From positions 62,001-126,000 of the forward strand of contig NZ_JAQQPS010000011.1 of assembly GCF_036688685.1 (NCBI RefSeq): a stretch of 64,000 bases of DNA, in the 5' to 3' direction. This DNA comes from JALYUM01 sp036688685. Its GTDB lineage: Bacteria; Pseudomonadota; Gammaproteobacteria; Burkholderiales; Burkholderiaceae_D. Of the stretch, positions 7,748-16,803 are shown in pieces. The first letter of the stretch is position 1, and the number at the start of each line of letters is the position of its first letter. A program made the translations under genes and the position numbers. Below the pieces are notes generated by a model, which saw nothing but the letters and a program-made list of their open reading frames with translations, did not search any database and was not told the origin of the DNA.

Positions 7748-9802
7748 ATGAGCAACGTCGCCACATTACAAAGCCTGATCGCCGGCCGCTGGCTCGGCCT
7801 TGAAGCCCACACGCCACTGCACAGCGCCCTCGACAGCAGCCTGATTTACCACACCCACGCCGAGAAAATCGACTTCGACGAAGCCGTCAGCTACGCCCGC
7901 AAAACCGGCGTCCCTGCCCTGATGGCGCTCGACTTCCAGCAGCGCGCCCAGCGCCTGAAAGCCATCGCGGCCTACCTGATGGAGAGGAAAGAAGCACTGT
8001 ACGCCATCTCCCACCTGACCGGCGCCACGCGTCCCGACAGCTGGGTTGACATCGAAGGCGGCATTGGCACCCTGTACGCGTATGCCAGCATGGGCAGCCG
8101 CGAGCTGCCGTCGTCGAACGTGTTGCACGAAGGCCCGGCCATTGCGTTGGGCAAGCGCGGCGGCTTTGCCGGCACCCACATCCTGGTGCCGCGCGGCGGC
8201 CTGGCGGTGCACATCAATGCCTTCAACTTTCCCATCTGGGGCCTGCTCGAAAAATTCGCGCCGAGCTTTCTGGCGGCCATGCCGTGCATCGGCAAGCCGG
8301 CCACCGCCACCAGCTATCTGACCGAAGCGGTGGTGCGCATGATGCATGAATCGGGCCTGCTGCCGCACGGCGCCCTGCAACTGGTCATCGGCAGTACCGG
8401 CGACCTGCTCGACCGCCTCACCGGTTTCGACGCCGTCACCTTCACCGGGTCGGCTGACACCGCCGCCAAACTGCGCGCCAACGTCAATCTGATCCGCGCA
8501 TCGGTGCCCTTTACCGCCGAAGCAGATTCCCTCAATTGCGCCATCCTGGCGCCGGACGTCACGCCCGACGATCCGGAGTTCGACCTGTTTGTGAAGGAAG
8601 TCGCGCGCGAAATGACCGGCAAATCCGGCCAGAAGTGCACGGCGATCCGGCGCATCATCGTGCCGGAAAACCAGGTCGACGCCGTGGGCCAGAAGTTGCA
8701 GGAGCGGCTGGCGAAAGTCGTGGTCGGCAACCCTGAACATGCCAGTGTGCGCATGGGTGCGCTGGCATCGATGGAACAGCACCGCGACGTGACCGAGCGC
8801 GTACGCCTGCTCGCGCGTGGCAACGACATCCTGTTTGGTGACGGGGTATTCACGCCGGTTGGCGCAGGCGCAGCCGACGGCGCCTTCTTTTCGCCCACGC
8901 TGGTGCTGTGCACGGACGCGATGGTCAACGACGCGGTGCACGACGTCGAAGCCTTCGGCCCGGTCAGCACCTTGATGACTTACCGCGACCTCGACGAAGC
9001 ACTGGCACTGGCGGCGCGTGGCAAGGGCAGCCTGGTGTCGACCCTGGTCACAAAAAGTCCGGACATAGCGGCCCGCGTGGTGCCTGCCGCAGCGGCCCAG
9101 CATGGCCGCGTGCACATCCTCGAGCGCGAGGCGGCGGTCGACTCCACCGGCCACGGCGCGCCGCTGCCGCAACTGAAACACGGCGGGCCGGGCCGCGCCG
9201 GCGGCGGCGAAGAACTGGGCGGCATCCGCGCCGTAAAACATTTTCTCCAGCGCGCGGCGGTGCAGGGTTCGCCGACCATGCTCGCTGCCGTCACGGGAGA
9301 GTACGTGCGCGGGGCCGCAGTGACGGAAGGCGTGGTGCACCCGTTCCGCAAATACTTTGAAGAGCTGCAGATGGGCGACTCGCTGCTGACGCACCGCCGT
9401 ACCGTCAGTGAAGCCGACATCGTCAACTTCGGCGGCATCTCGGGCGACTATTTTTACATGCACTTCGACGAGATCGCCGCGAAGGATTCGCAGTTCGGCA
9501 AGCGCATCGCGCACGGTTACTTCGTGCTGTCGGCGGCGGCGGGGCTGTTCGTGTCGCCGGCGCCGGGGCCGGTGCTGGCCAATTACGGGCTCGATAATCT
9601 GCGCTTTATCACGCCGGTGGCGATCGGCGACACGATCCGCGCGCGCCTGACCTGCAAGCGCAAGGTCGACCGCAACAGGACCGACGAGAAGGGCGTGGGG
9701 CAAGGCGTGGTGGCGTGGGATGTGCAGGTGACCAACCAGCATGACGAACTGGTGGCCAGTTATGACATTTTGACGCTGGTGCAGAAGCGGGCGTCGGTGT
9801 AA
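7748..9802 (+). CDS. paaZ: Oxepin-CoA hydrolase / 3-oxo-5,6-dehydrosuberyl-CoA semialdehyde dehydrogenase PaaZ
   Basis: This 684-residue fusion opens the oxepin ring and oxidises the resulting aldehyde. The N-terminal aldehyde dehydrogenase domain (about residues 1-510) has the catalytic Glu in FTAEADS and the nucleophile Cys in KSGQKCTAI. The C-terminal MaoC-type hot-dog domain (about 530-680) has the hydratase pair Asp and His spaced by five in SGDYFYMHFD. ATG 7748 follows GGAGATTAC; the 16-codon longer reading runs back into the repeat. Both catalytic centres appear intact. Confidence 0.95.
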   Translation: MSNVATLQSLIAGRWLGLEAHTPLHSALDSSLIYHTHAEKIDFDEAVSYARKTGVPALMALDFQQRAQRLKAIAAYLMERKEALYAISHLTGATRPDSWVDIEGGIGTLYAYASMGSRELPSSNVLHEGPAIALGKRGGFAGTHILVPRGGLAVHINAFNFPIWGLLEKFAPSFLAAMPCIGKPATATSYLTEAVVRMMHESGLLPHGALQLVIGSTGDLLDRLTGFDAVTFTGSADTAAKLRANVNLIRASVPFTAEADSLNCAILAPDVTPDDPEFDLFVKEVAREMTGKSGQKCTAIRRIIVPENQVDAVGQKLQERLAKVVVGNPEHASVRMGALASMEQHRDVTERVRLLARGNDILFGDGVFTPVGAGAADGAFFSPTLVLCTDAMVNDAVHDVEAFGPVSTLMTYRDLDEALALAARGKGSLVSTLVTKSPDIAARVVPAAAAQHGRVHILEREAAVDSTGHGAPLPQLKHGGPGRAGGGEELGGIRAVKHFLQRAAVQGSPTMLAAVTGEYVRGAAVTEGVVHPFRKYFEELQMGDSLLTHRRTVSEADIVNFGGISGDYFYMHFDEIAAKDSQFGKRIAHGYFVLSAAAGLFVSPAPGPVLANYGLDNLRFITPVAIGDTIRARLTCKRKVDRNRTDEKGVGQGVVAWDVQVTNQHDELVASYDILTLVQKRASV

Positions 9803-9896
9803 TCGGGTTCTGGCGCAGCCTGAGTGTCTGCGGGTAATATGCATGTAACATAAAATTGTTAATGTGCGGCTCCCGTTCTTCATTCCAGGATCTTCC

Positions 9897-11594
9897 ATGC
9901 TGCGCAGTCAACGTTTGCTCCCACGCCACGCCCTCATTCCTGCCGCGATCGCCCTCGTATTTACGGCTGTGGCGTGTGGCGGCGGCGACGATGCGCCTGT
10001 CGCTGCGACGCCCACGCCAGGCAGCAGCGACCCGGCCCCGGTGGTCACGGTGCCAACGGCGCCGGTCTCCACGGTGCCGGCGTTACCAAGCGGCCGCTGG
10101 CTCGCCGGCGACCTGCACACCCACACCACGCAGTCGGCCGACACCGACGTCAGCCAGACGCTCGAGAAGGTGCTGGGAAAATCCTTCACGGCGTATGGCC
10201 TGGACTGGATGGCGGTCTCGGATCACCTGCGCGTGTCCACGCGCGATGAAAAAGGCGTCACGCTGGCGGCGTCGCTGCCAGCGTCGATTGGCATCGAGCG
10301 CTATCAGATTCCGCGCCTGCAGGCATTGCAGGCGGCCGGTACCTACGCCAACAAACTGATTTTCTCGGGCGTCGAATGGGACATGCCGACCCACGACCAT
10401 ATCGGCATCGGCTTGTTCGAAGGCAGCGACAAACTGGTTACCAGCACCAAGGGCTTGAAGGAATTCGAATACCTGTTTACGACCCGCGATCCGGCCCTGT
10501 TCGACGCGGCCGACGTCACGGCGTGGAAAGCAAAATATGGCGCCACGCGCTACAACAGCACCGCCGACGATGCGGTCAAGGCGATCAGCTGGCTGAAGGA
10601 GAACTACCCCGACACCAGCTACGCCGTCATCAATCACCCATCCCGCAACAAGGGCAGCTACACGGTCGACGATTTCCGCCGCTTCAACGACACGGCGCCA
10701 AACATCATGTTCGCAATTGAAGGCATGGTCGGCAACCAGATGGAACCTGACCGTGGCGGTTACACCGCCGCCTACACGCCTGAAAACGCTGCGCTGCGCG
10801 TCTACGGCGGCGTTGACTACGTGGTCGCCAAGGTCGGCGGCGTCTGGGATGCCTTGCTGGGCGAGGGCCGGCGCATCTGGAACCTGACCGACTCGGATAC
10901 GCACTTCAAGATCGTCGGCGCCAACAGCAGTGGCTATTTTCCAGGCGAGTACGCAAAAAACTACGTGTTCAACGGCGCCCAGGGCACACCGCTCGCCAAA
11001 GACCTGCTGGCAGGCCTGCGCTCCGGAAAAATGTTTTCGGTCTACGGCGACTTGATCCATGCGCTGGACTTCAACCTGGCCAGCAAGGATGACCGCAAGG
11101 AGATGGGTGGCGAATTGAAGGTGGCCAGTGGCGACAAGGTGACGATCACGATCCGCTTTAAGAGTCCGGCCAGGAACAACAACGAAAAGCCGGTCGACAG
11201 CGGCGTCAACGCCGACAGCCGCGTGATGGTCGATCACATCGACCTGATTGCGGGCGATGTCGGCGCCAAGGCCGCGCCGGGCAGTGCCGCCTACAGCGTG
11301 GCCACCAACGCCAGCACCCGCGTGGTCAAGCGTTTCACCAGCGCCGACTGGACCATCGACGCCAACGGCTACTACAGCGTGACCTATGAAACCACGGCCG
11401 CCAAAAACCAGTACTACCGCCTGCGCGGTACCAATCTGGGCGTGGACGTCGCCGGCCTGACCCAGGGCGGCGAACCGCTGGCCGACCAGCGCACCGGCAC
11501 CACTGACAACAGCGCGCGTTTCAACGCCATCAATGAACGTAACTACGCCAGCCTGTGGTTTTATTCGAATCCGGTGTTTGTCACGCTGAAGTAA
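9897..11594 (+). CDS. Lipoprotein with PHP-like metallohydrolase domain (CehA/McbA type)
   Basis: The 565-residue protein starts with a hydrophobic leader ending in a lipobox (FTAVAC, Cys about residue 27) and a Gly/Asp/Pro/Thr-rich linker, so it should be lipid-anchored outside the inner membrane. The mature part opens with GDLHTHTTQSADTD and LDWMAVSDH, the metal-binding opening of PHP-family hydrolases of the CehA/McbA group. The C-terminal half has no motif I can name. The substrate is unknown; phosphoester or carbamate hydrolysis is only a family-based guess. A GTG start at 9864 is possible but would put extra residues before the leader. Confidence 0.75.
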   Translation: MLRSQRLLPRHALIPAAIALVFTAVACGGGDDAPVAATPTPGSSDPAPVVTVPTAPVSTVPALPSGRWLAGDLHTHTTQSADTDVSQTLEKVLGKSFTAYGLDWMAVSDHLRVSTRDEKGVTLAASLPASIGIERYQIPRLQALQAAGTYANKLIFSGVEWDMPTHDHIGIGLFEGSDKLVTSTKGLKEFEYLFTTRDPALFDAADVTAWKAKYGATRYNSTADDAVKAISWLKENYPDTSYAVINHPSRNKGSYTVDDFRRFNDTAPNIMFAIEGMVGNQMEPDRGGYTAAYTPENAALRVYGGVDYVVAKVGGVWDALLGEGRRIWNLTDSDTHFKIVGANSSGYFPGEYAKNYVFNGAQGTPLAKDLLAGLRSGKMFSVYGDLIHALDFNLASKDDRKEMGGELKVASGDKVTITIRFKSPARNNNEKPVDSGVNADSRVMVDHIDLIAGDVGAKAAPGSAAYSVATNASTRVVKRFTSADWTIDANGYYSVTYETTAAKNQYYRLRGTNLGVDVAGLTQGGEPLADQRTGTTDNSARFNAINERNYASLWFYSNPVFVTLK

Positions 11595-11595
11595 A

Positions 11596-11680
11596 CGGGA
11601 CCGGTGGCCGCCAGATAAAAATCGTTCTCGAGGCGGATGCCGAATTCGCCGGGGACGCAGATGATCGTTACGCAGGCAGT
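11596..11680 (-). pseudogene. Remnant of an M24 peptidase C-terminus
   Basis: On the minus strand about 70 bases translate to IICVPGEFGIRLENDFYLAATGP, nearly the same as the C-terminal metal-site segment of the intact M24 peptidase at 20896-22110 (MICVPGEFGIRLEDHFYMTATGP). The DNA also matches closely over this stretch without gaps. Upstream on the minus strand the frame soon meets stop codons (TAG, TAA) and similarity ends. It is a short fragment of a duplicated gene. From 11681 to 11938 nothing further is recognisable. Confidence 0.75.
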
Positions 11681-11938
11681 TTCGGCAAAGCTACACTACC
11701 GAACTTTAAGTCGGCAGAAAGTTCCAGAATGTCGGTTTGACGGACCTGAGCTCGAATACGCGCTCAGGTTCCGGGCCGCTGGGAATAGCTGTGATGCTGA
11801 TTCGAAACAGCCGCGACAGGCAGATTTCGACCCGAAGCGAACCTCGGGTCACTCCCAATGCGATACAGTTCCAAGGTGAAGATTTCCTTGGTCAACGCTA
11901 ACGATCCACTGGTGAAGTCGATGGCCAAAGGCAGAAAA

Positions 11939-12841
11939 CTACCCTGAGTGGACATTGGCGAACAGCTCGGACGTCCAATCGGCGAACGCCCGCATCGCCG
12001 GAGAGAGAAAGCGGTGATGGGGGTAGAGCAGTGATACCCGAACAGGTACAGGCCGCCTGTCGGCCAGCACCTCGACCAATTCTCCGGTTCGCAATTGGTC
12101 CGCCACGAGAATCTCAGCCAACTGCATCAGGCCGCGTCCGTCGAGGCCCAGCTTGATGTACAGCCCAGTCTCGTTAACTGCTACCGTGCCAGGAACCTGA
12201 ACAGTGACGCTATCTCCGTCCTCGACAAAATGCAGCTCACTTCCCCGCCGCGTCGTGCTGGAAAAGTAGTGAACCGCCCGATGTCGTTGCAAATCCTCCA
12301 GCCCCTTCGGCATACCCTTTTCGTCCAAATAGGACGGCGCCGCGCAGGTGACCCAGCGCAATTCCCCCAAACTGCGCGCGACCAGCGTCGAGTTATGGAG
12401 ACTGCCAGTGCGGATGACGCAATCGACGCCTTCCTGGATCAAGTCTACCTGACGATCATTTACACCGATCATCAGGTAGATATCGGGGTAGCGCCGCTGG
12501 AAATGCGCCAACTGCGGCAGGATCAAGGCATGCGCAATGCCCCCCGGCATATCCACGCGCAGCCGTCCTTGCGGACGCTCGGCAGAGCCGTGCAGGCTCG
12601 ATTCCGTGTCGTCTATCAGTTCGAGTATCTCGCGGCAGCGGTAGAAGTACCGCTCTCCTTCCGGTGTCAAGCTGAGGTTTCTGGTGGACCGGTTCAGCAG
12701 GCGTATCCGCAAATGCTTTTCGAGTCGTTTGATGATGCCTGTGACTGATGAGGCCGGTAAGCCCAGGGTCTCTGCTGCGCGTACAAAACTCCTGCTTTCG
12801 ACCACGCGAAGAAATACCTGCATTGCTTGTACGCGATCCAT
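11939..12841 (-). CDS. LysR-family transcriptional regulator
   Basis: The 300-residue protein has an N-terminal winged helix-turn-helix (MDRVQAMQVFLRVVESRSF, then LGLPASSVTGIIKRLE) and a C-terminal effector-binding domain with GRLRVDMPG and GVDCVIRTG, as in the CrgA-like subgroup of LysR regulators. ATG 12841 was chosen over the GTG at 12874 because MDRVQAM is the usual subgroup start. It is divergent from the NmrA-like gene at 12986 with a 144-base shared promoter region, so it probably controls that gene and itself. Confidence 0.88.
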   Translation of the reverse strand: MDRVQAMQVFLRVVESRSFVRAAETLGLPASSVTGIIKRLEKHLRIRLLNRSTRNLSLTPEGERYFYRCREILELIDDTESSLHGSAERPQGRLRVDMPGGIAHALILPQLAHFQRRYPDIYLMIGVNDRQVDLIQEGVDCVIRTGSLHNSTLVARSLGELRWVTCAAPSYLDEKGMPKGLEDLQRHRAVHYFSSTTRRGSELHFVEDGDSVTVQVPGTVAVNETGLYIKLGLDGRGLMQLAEILVADQLRTGELVEVLADRRPVPVRVSLLYPHHRFLSPAMRAFADWTSELFANVHSG

Positions 12842-12985
12842 TTGTTGTCCTGACAGCGATAGAGAAAGCGGCACTATATCCCAACATTGTTCGCATTTTC
12901 TGCATGATGAAAACCTCCGGACCTACTTTTTCTGCGTCGCCGCACCCGCTACAGTGCAGGTATCAAACCTACTGGAGAATCGACC

Positions 12986-13978
12986 ATGTCCGACCAAGTC
13001 CGCCAACTGCTGGTGCCGCTAACGATGAACCAGGCAGATCCTGACGCTATGTCTCAACATATTCTCGTGCTCGGTGCCGGGGAACTCGGCCTGCCGGTGC
13101 TGCGCAGTCTTGCGCAATGCGCGAAGAAGATCGACGGTGTGAAGATCAGCGTGCTGCTGCGCGAAAGCGCCGTTGTGTCCAGTTCGCCAGGAAAGCAACA
13201 GGCTATCGCCGAGATCCGGGCTCTTGGAATCGAGATCGTCATCGGCGATCTTGTGAAGAGCTCCATCGATGAGCTCGCCGCAGTATTCGGGCAATATGAC
13301 ACAGTCATCTGGTGCGCGGGCTACGCGGCCGGCATCGACACGCCAATGAAATTGGCGCGGGCCGCCCTGCAGGCGCGCATCCCGAGGTACTTCCCATGGC
13401 AGTTCGGCGTCGATTTTGACGTCATCGGTCGCGGCAGTCCGCAGGACATCTTCGACGCACAGTTGGACGTGCGCGAGTTGCTGCGTGGCCAGCATCAGAC
13501 TGAGTGGGTCATCATCTCGACCGGCATGTTCATGAGCTACCTGTTTGAGCCAGAATTCGGCGTCGTCGATCTGAAAGAAAACGCAGTGCACGCCCTTGGT
13601 AGCCTCGACACCGCGGTGACGCTGACGACGCCGGATGATATCGGCGCGCTGACTGCCGAGATCGTGTTCGCTCAACCCCGTATAAGCAACCAGATCGTGT
13701 ATCTTGCCGGTGATACCGTGACCTATGGGGAGGTCGCCGACAAGCTGCAAGCGGCGCTTGGCCATCCCTTCCGCCGTTCGGAATGGAGCGAGGAATATTT
13801 GCTGGGCGAGTTGGCCCGCGACCCGCACAATATGATGCGCAAGTATCGTGCAGTCTTTGCTCAAGGACGAGGTGTTGCTTGGGATAAGAGTGGCACGTTC
13901 AATAGCCATCGCGCCCTTCCGGTTATGGACGTGGCATCGTGGATCAACGCGAACCTGATTTCTGCCCGCAGCGAGTAA
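12986..13978 (+). CDS. NmrA-like / aromatic alcohol reductase-like NAD(P)-binding protein
   Basis: The 330-residue protein has a Rossmann opening (ILVLGAGELGLPVLRSL) with a GxGxxG-like loop about 20 residues in, and NmrA/isoflavone-reductase features (PRYFPWQFGVDFDVIGRG; EWVIISTGMFMSYLFEP). Members are NAD(P)-dependent reductases or redox sensors; the substrate here is unknown. ATG 12986 follows CTGGAGAATCGACC; an internal ATG at 13073 lies right before the Rossmann strand and is an alternative. It is divergent from the LysR gene at 11939. Confidence 0.75.
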   Translation: MSDQVRQLLVPLTMNQADPDAMSQHILVLGAGELGLPVLRSLAQCAKKIDGVKISVLLRESAVVSSSPGKQQAIAEIRALGIEIVIGDLVKSSIDELAAVFGQYDTVIWCAGYAAGIDTPMKLARAALQARIPRYFPWQFGVDFDVIGRGSPQDIFDAQLDVRELLRGQHQTEWVIISTGMFMSYLFEPEFGVVDLKENAVHALGSLDTAVTLTTPDDIGALTAEIVFAQPRISNQIVYLAGDTVTYGEVADKLQAALGHPFRRSEWSEEYLLGELARDPHNMMRKYRAVFAQGRGVAWDKSGTFNSHRALPVMDVASWINANLISARSE

Positions 13979-14077
13979 TTGTCATTCAGCGGTAAGCGGT
14001 ATCCTGATCTTCGTAAACATCCAGTCACTGACGCAATGACAAACAGGACCAGAACCACCTGATCTTTGACATGGGAA

Positions 14078-14103
14078 GCTCGCCCCCGCTTGCCGGGGCG
14101 AGC
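14078..14103. terminator. Strong hairpin between convergent genes
   Basis: GCTCGCCCC and GGGGCGAGC form a 9-bp perfect stem around an 8-base loop, between the NmrA-like gene and the convergent SMR gene. Neither side has a clear T-run, so termination may be inefficient or factor-dependent. Confidence 0.45.
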
Positions 14104-14118
14104 CCCTCTATGCGACGG

Positions 14119-14460
14119 TTAGATGTCGTGATCTCTCTGGATGCTGAGAACGAAGACGCCGATCAGAACCAGAAGAATGCCAACGAACTTTTGAAGCGAA
14201 GCGTGCTCGTTGTAGATGGCGATACCAACCAGCGCTGTGATAACGGTACCACTGGCGGCCCAAACCGCATAAGTGACTCCCATTTCCAACTGGCGCATGG
14301 CAATCGCCATCAGCCAGACCGCAACAGCGTAGAACAATCCTGCCAGAAGCGCTGGGCCGACCTTGGTGAAACCAACGGATTGCCTGAGCGCCACCGTACC
14401 CGCGACTTCTGAAATGACACTTGCGCCCAAAACCACCCAGGCAATGACAACCGAGTTCAT
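14119..14460 (-). CDS. Small multidrug resistance (SMR/EmrE-type) efflux protein
   Basis: The 113-residue protein has four predicted membrane helices and the SMR pattern: an early membrane-embedded glutamate in GASVISEVAGTVALR (residue 18) and a later VTYAVWAASGTVITALVG segment. SMR proteins work as dimers exchanging protons for cationic compounds or guanidinium. The sequence does not tell the EmrE and Gdx subtypes apart with certainty. An AGAGGAATCT ribosome site precedes the ATG. It is convergent with the NmrA-like gene. Confidence 0.85.
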   Translation of the reverse strand: MNSVVIAWVVLGASVISEVAGTVALRQSVGFTKVGPALLAGLFYAVAVWLMAIAMRQLEMGVTYAVWAASGTVITALVGIAIYNEHASLQKFVGILLVLIGVFVLSIQRDHDI

Positions 14461-15101
14461 AGATTCCTCTTTACTTGCTCATCGACCACTTGTACCGAGT
14501 GGCGTGGGCAACCAGAAGGAGCGGTACCTGTAAAGCAGGCAGTTTAGCCCAAGCAGCAGAGGACTGGAAATTGCTGAATGAAATTAATGTGAATATCGCG
14601 GACGCGAAAGACCGATTTTGCCCGGAAATCAGGCGGTCGCTGACATAAGCCGATGGCATACCAGAGATAGCTGGCCCATGCTCGTTCAAGTAACAGTCCT
14701 GTTCCACAAGAGTAATCGTCCGGTCACTACCGTCTTGACCGAGTAGTCAATTTAAGCGACGATGGCTTCACACCGCTGGGAAGCGGCGTGTTGTTCAGGC
14801 AGGGTTGATCTGGGGGGGGGGTGCAACGGAACGTAAAACCGGGTTAAGGGGTGGTCTGTCAGATTGAAGTCATAGGCCCGACCGTAAGGTCGTCAGTAAA
14901 TGCGCAAAGCGCGCCTATACTGACGCCATTTGAAGCGTTGCCTAATGTCAGGTTGAAGCGTCCCTGTCCCGTACTATCGTCTCAAGCAACTTCCGCTATC
15001 GGTCAAGGGAGGCCACAAATTTCGGATTGATAGCCGAGCGCCGCTGCAAAGTGGGCGCTCCCGACCACCAACCATAACATTGACATACGAACGGTATTAC
15101 G
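14461..15101. other. Gene-poor spacer of about 640 bases
   Basis: No convincing gene is seen. A 78-codon frame at 14471-14707 on the minus strand has no recognisable feature. A run of ten G lies at 14812-14821. The right end holds the promoter region of the small lipoprotein gene. Confidence 0.5.
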
Positions 15102-15353
15102 ATGACTTTCTCTCTTATCCAAAGCAACACTATCTTCACCCTGTCGCTGGCGGCACTGCTGGTCGGCTGCGGCAGCGTGCGTATGCAGTCCTTCGATCAG
15201 TTTTCCAAGCAAACAACTCAATCCACCTACCGCTCCGACCGACAAGAGTGTGCGCGCTATACCGATAGCGGGGACTATCGGCAATGTGTCAAGCGTACCG
15301 ATGAAGTCTATGAACAGCTGAGGAACGAGCGCGAGAAGGCAGCGCGTCCTTGA
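15102..15353 (+). CDS. Small lipoprotein of unknown function
   Basis: The 83-residue product has a short hydrophobic leader ending in a clear lipobox (ALLVGCGS, Cys at residue 23), so the mature protein would be a lipid-anchored peptide of about 60 residues. The mature part is charged and contains two cysteines (ECARY, QCVKR) that could form a disulfide. It lies alone, pointing toward the truncated HPP copy on the other strand. I do not recognise the family. Confidence 0.6.
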   Translation: MTFSLIQSNTIFTLSLAALLVGCGSVRMQSFDQFSKQTTQSTYRSDRQECARYTDSGDYRQCVKRTDEVYEQLRNEREKAARP

Positions 15354-15390
15354 AGGCCGAACGATGGCCAGTCCAACAAAGAGACTGCTT

Positions 15391-15880
15391 TAGGTCCGAA
15401 CCCGGCCGTTCAGGACAGCATAGCAGGTTGCCACGTTGAAAATCCAGTGACCACTGCCACCGGCCGAAATCGTCCCGCGGGCGTTTCGATTGACCGTCCG
15501 CCTCAAGATGGATTGGGACTTTTCACGCGCCGTCGATGACTTTCCCGTGCTATTTCTTTCAGCATCCATTCCAGGTCAGCGGCATCGACATCAAGTATCT
15601 CGCTACGCCTGCGCAATACCGCGTCAAGATCCGCACGCGTAAACATCTCTGTCGCTTCATGGTCAAGCGGAGGCGTCTTGGTACTCGCATGGTGAGGGTA
15701 GCGATGACCAGTGAGCCGATGGTAAACGATGGCAGCGGCAAGCAAGGCAAGCGAATTGATACCGACCGGGAACAGCACGAAGGCATAGCCGAGCGCATGA
15801 ACCGTGCTGCCTCCCAGCACCGCCGTGATCGCCACGGCACCGGATGGTGGATGCACGCACCGGAACCAAAACATCAGCAG
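15391..15880. repeat. 490-bp direct repeat, copy A
   Basis: This stretch aligns without a single gap to 18441-18930 (constant offset 3050), with scattered substitutions. It covers the 3' half of an HPP-family gene plus about 110 bases beyond its stop. Similarity ends abruptly on the right: after ACATCAGCAG copy A continues GGTCATTACC and copy B continues TACTGTTAGC. Confidence 0.9.
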
Positions 15881-15892
15881 GGTCATTACCAC
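15503..15892 (-). pseudogene. Truncated HPP-family membrane protein gene
   Basis: The frame encodes 129 residues that match the C-terminal half of the HPP protein at 18553-19341 (FWFRCVHPPSGAVAITAVLGG onward) almost residue for residue. The first five or so residues come from unrelated DNA beyond the repeat junction at 15880, and the N-terminal membrane helices are missing. It is probably not functional, though the frame stays open. The AraC-type gene begins 21 bases upstream, so read-through transcription is possible. Confidence 0.85.
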
Positions 15893-15913
15893 ACGATCAA
15901 ACGATAGCTACCA

Positions 15914-16717
15914 CTATGTTAATTTCGAAAGTGACGAGAAATATTGCGTTGGTGATTTACATAACGCTTTTTTAAACATTGTGATAAACGCATTGACGGA
16001 GTCATAGCCTAAATTTCCCGCAACCGTCTGCACAGGCTGTCCCTCTGCCAATTGGCTCAAGGCGATCATCAAATGCAGCTGCTGACGCCACCTTCCAAAC
16101 GTCAACCCTGTTGAATTCTCAACCAGGCGTGCTAACGACCTCTCGCTGGTAGCGAGTCGATCTGCCCACTGACGAAGCGTCGTGCGATCACCTGGATCTG
16201 CAATCAGCGTATCGGATATTCGCTTGATTTTCGGGTGGCCGGATATGGGGAAATGCAATTCTTCAATAGGCGCGTCAGATAAATGTTCGAGTAGTAGCGC
16301 AACTAACTTCTCCGTTGCGCTATCTGACGATGACGTGTGGTCTTTCGCTGCCAGATACCGGATCATTTCTCTCACCAACGGTGAAATGGCTACCGTGCAG
16401 CATCGGTCCGGCATCACGGCCACACCTGGCTCAATGAACAGAAAAAAGAGCAGGGCGTTCACCGTCGCGCGGCACCGATGGGCAGTCATGCCGGGTATCC
16501 AAACCGCATGCTGCGGCGGCACCAGCCATAACGCTTCTGCCACCTCACATGTGACGGCACCATGCAAGGACAGGATTAACTGCCCCTTTCGATGGCGGTG
16601 TGCCAGATGCTCTGCATCGTCTTTCTGTGTTTCCACCTGCAGGGCGATGGCAGACTGCTCGAACATATCCGAGTCGAAATCCTCGGGTGACCTGAGCAAT
16701 AATGGGAGAGTTGGCAT
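15914..16717 (-). CDS. AraC-family regulator, NimR-like
   Basis: The 267-residue protein has an N-terminal cupin-like sensor domain (HRHRKGQLILSLHGAVTCEV; WIPGMTAHRC) and a C-terminal AraC double helix-turn-helix (LATSERSLARL; VAGNLGYDSVNAFITMFKKALCKSPTQYF). Layout and length match the NimR (YeaM) type of E. coli, which represses a divergent NimT exporter. The neighbouring divergent gene at 16804 is indeed NimT-like, which supports the assignment. The ligand is not known. Confidence 0.8.
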   Translation of the reverse strand: MPTLPLLLRSPEDFDSDMFEQSAIALQVETQKDDAEHLAHRHRKGQLILSLHGAVTCEVAEALWLVPPQHAVWIPGMTAHRCRATVNALLFFLFIEPGVAVMPDRCCTVAISPLVREMIRYLAAKDHTSSSDSATEKLVALLLEHLSDAPIEELHFPISGHPKIKRISDTLIADPGDRTTLRQWADRLATSERSLARLVENSTGLTFGRWRQQLHLMIALSQLAEGQPVQTVAGNLGYDSVNAFITMFKKALCKSPTQYFSSLSKLT

Positions 16718-16751
16718 AATTTAGGTATTTTATGTCATTCCATCTATATTA

Positions 16752-16770
16752 AGCGAAGCTAATTTTCGCT
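16752..16770. promoter_or_regulatory. Inverted repeat in the nimR/nimT-like intergenic region
   Basis: AGCGAA and TTCGCT flank a 7-base spacer in the 86-base divergent promoter region. Its place between an AraC-type regulator and its presumed target makes it a reasonable operator candidate. This is inferred from position and symmetry only. Confidence 0.4.
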
Positions 16771-16803
16771 AAAGTCGATGTTTCACTATTAAAGATCGAC
16801 AGC

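Noticed and set aside
7766..9898. 710-codon minus-strand frame opposite paaZ
   Set aside because: Shadow of paaZ; His/Arg/Gly-rich translation with no recognisable domain.
14471..14707. 78-codon minus-strand frame
   Set aside because: No ribosome site, no motif and ordinary spacer composition.
14812..14821. Run of ten G as a phase-variable tract
   Set aside because: It is not inside or just before any recognisable gene; the nearest start is 280 bases away.
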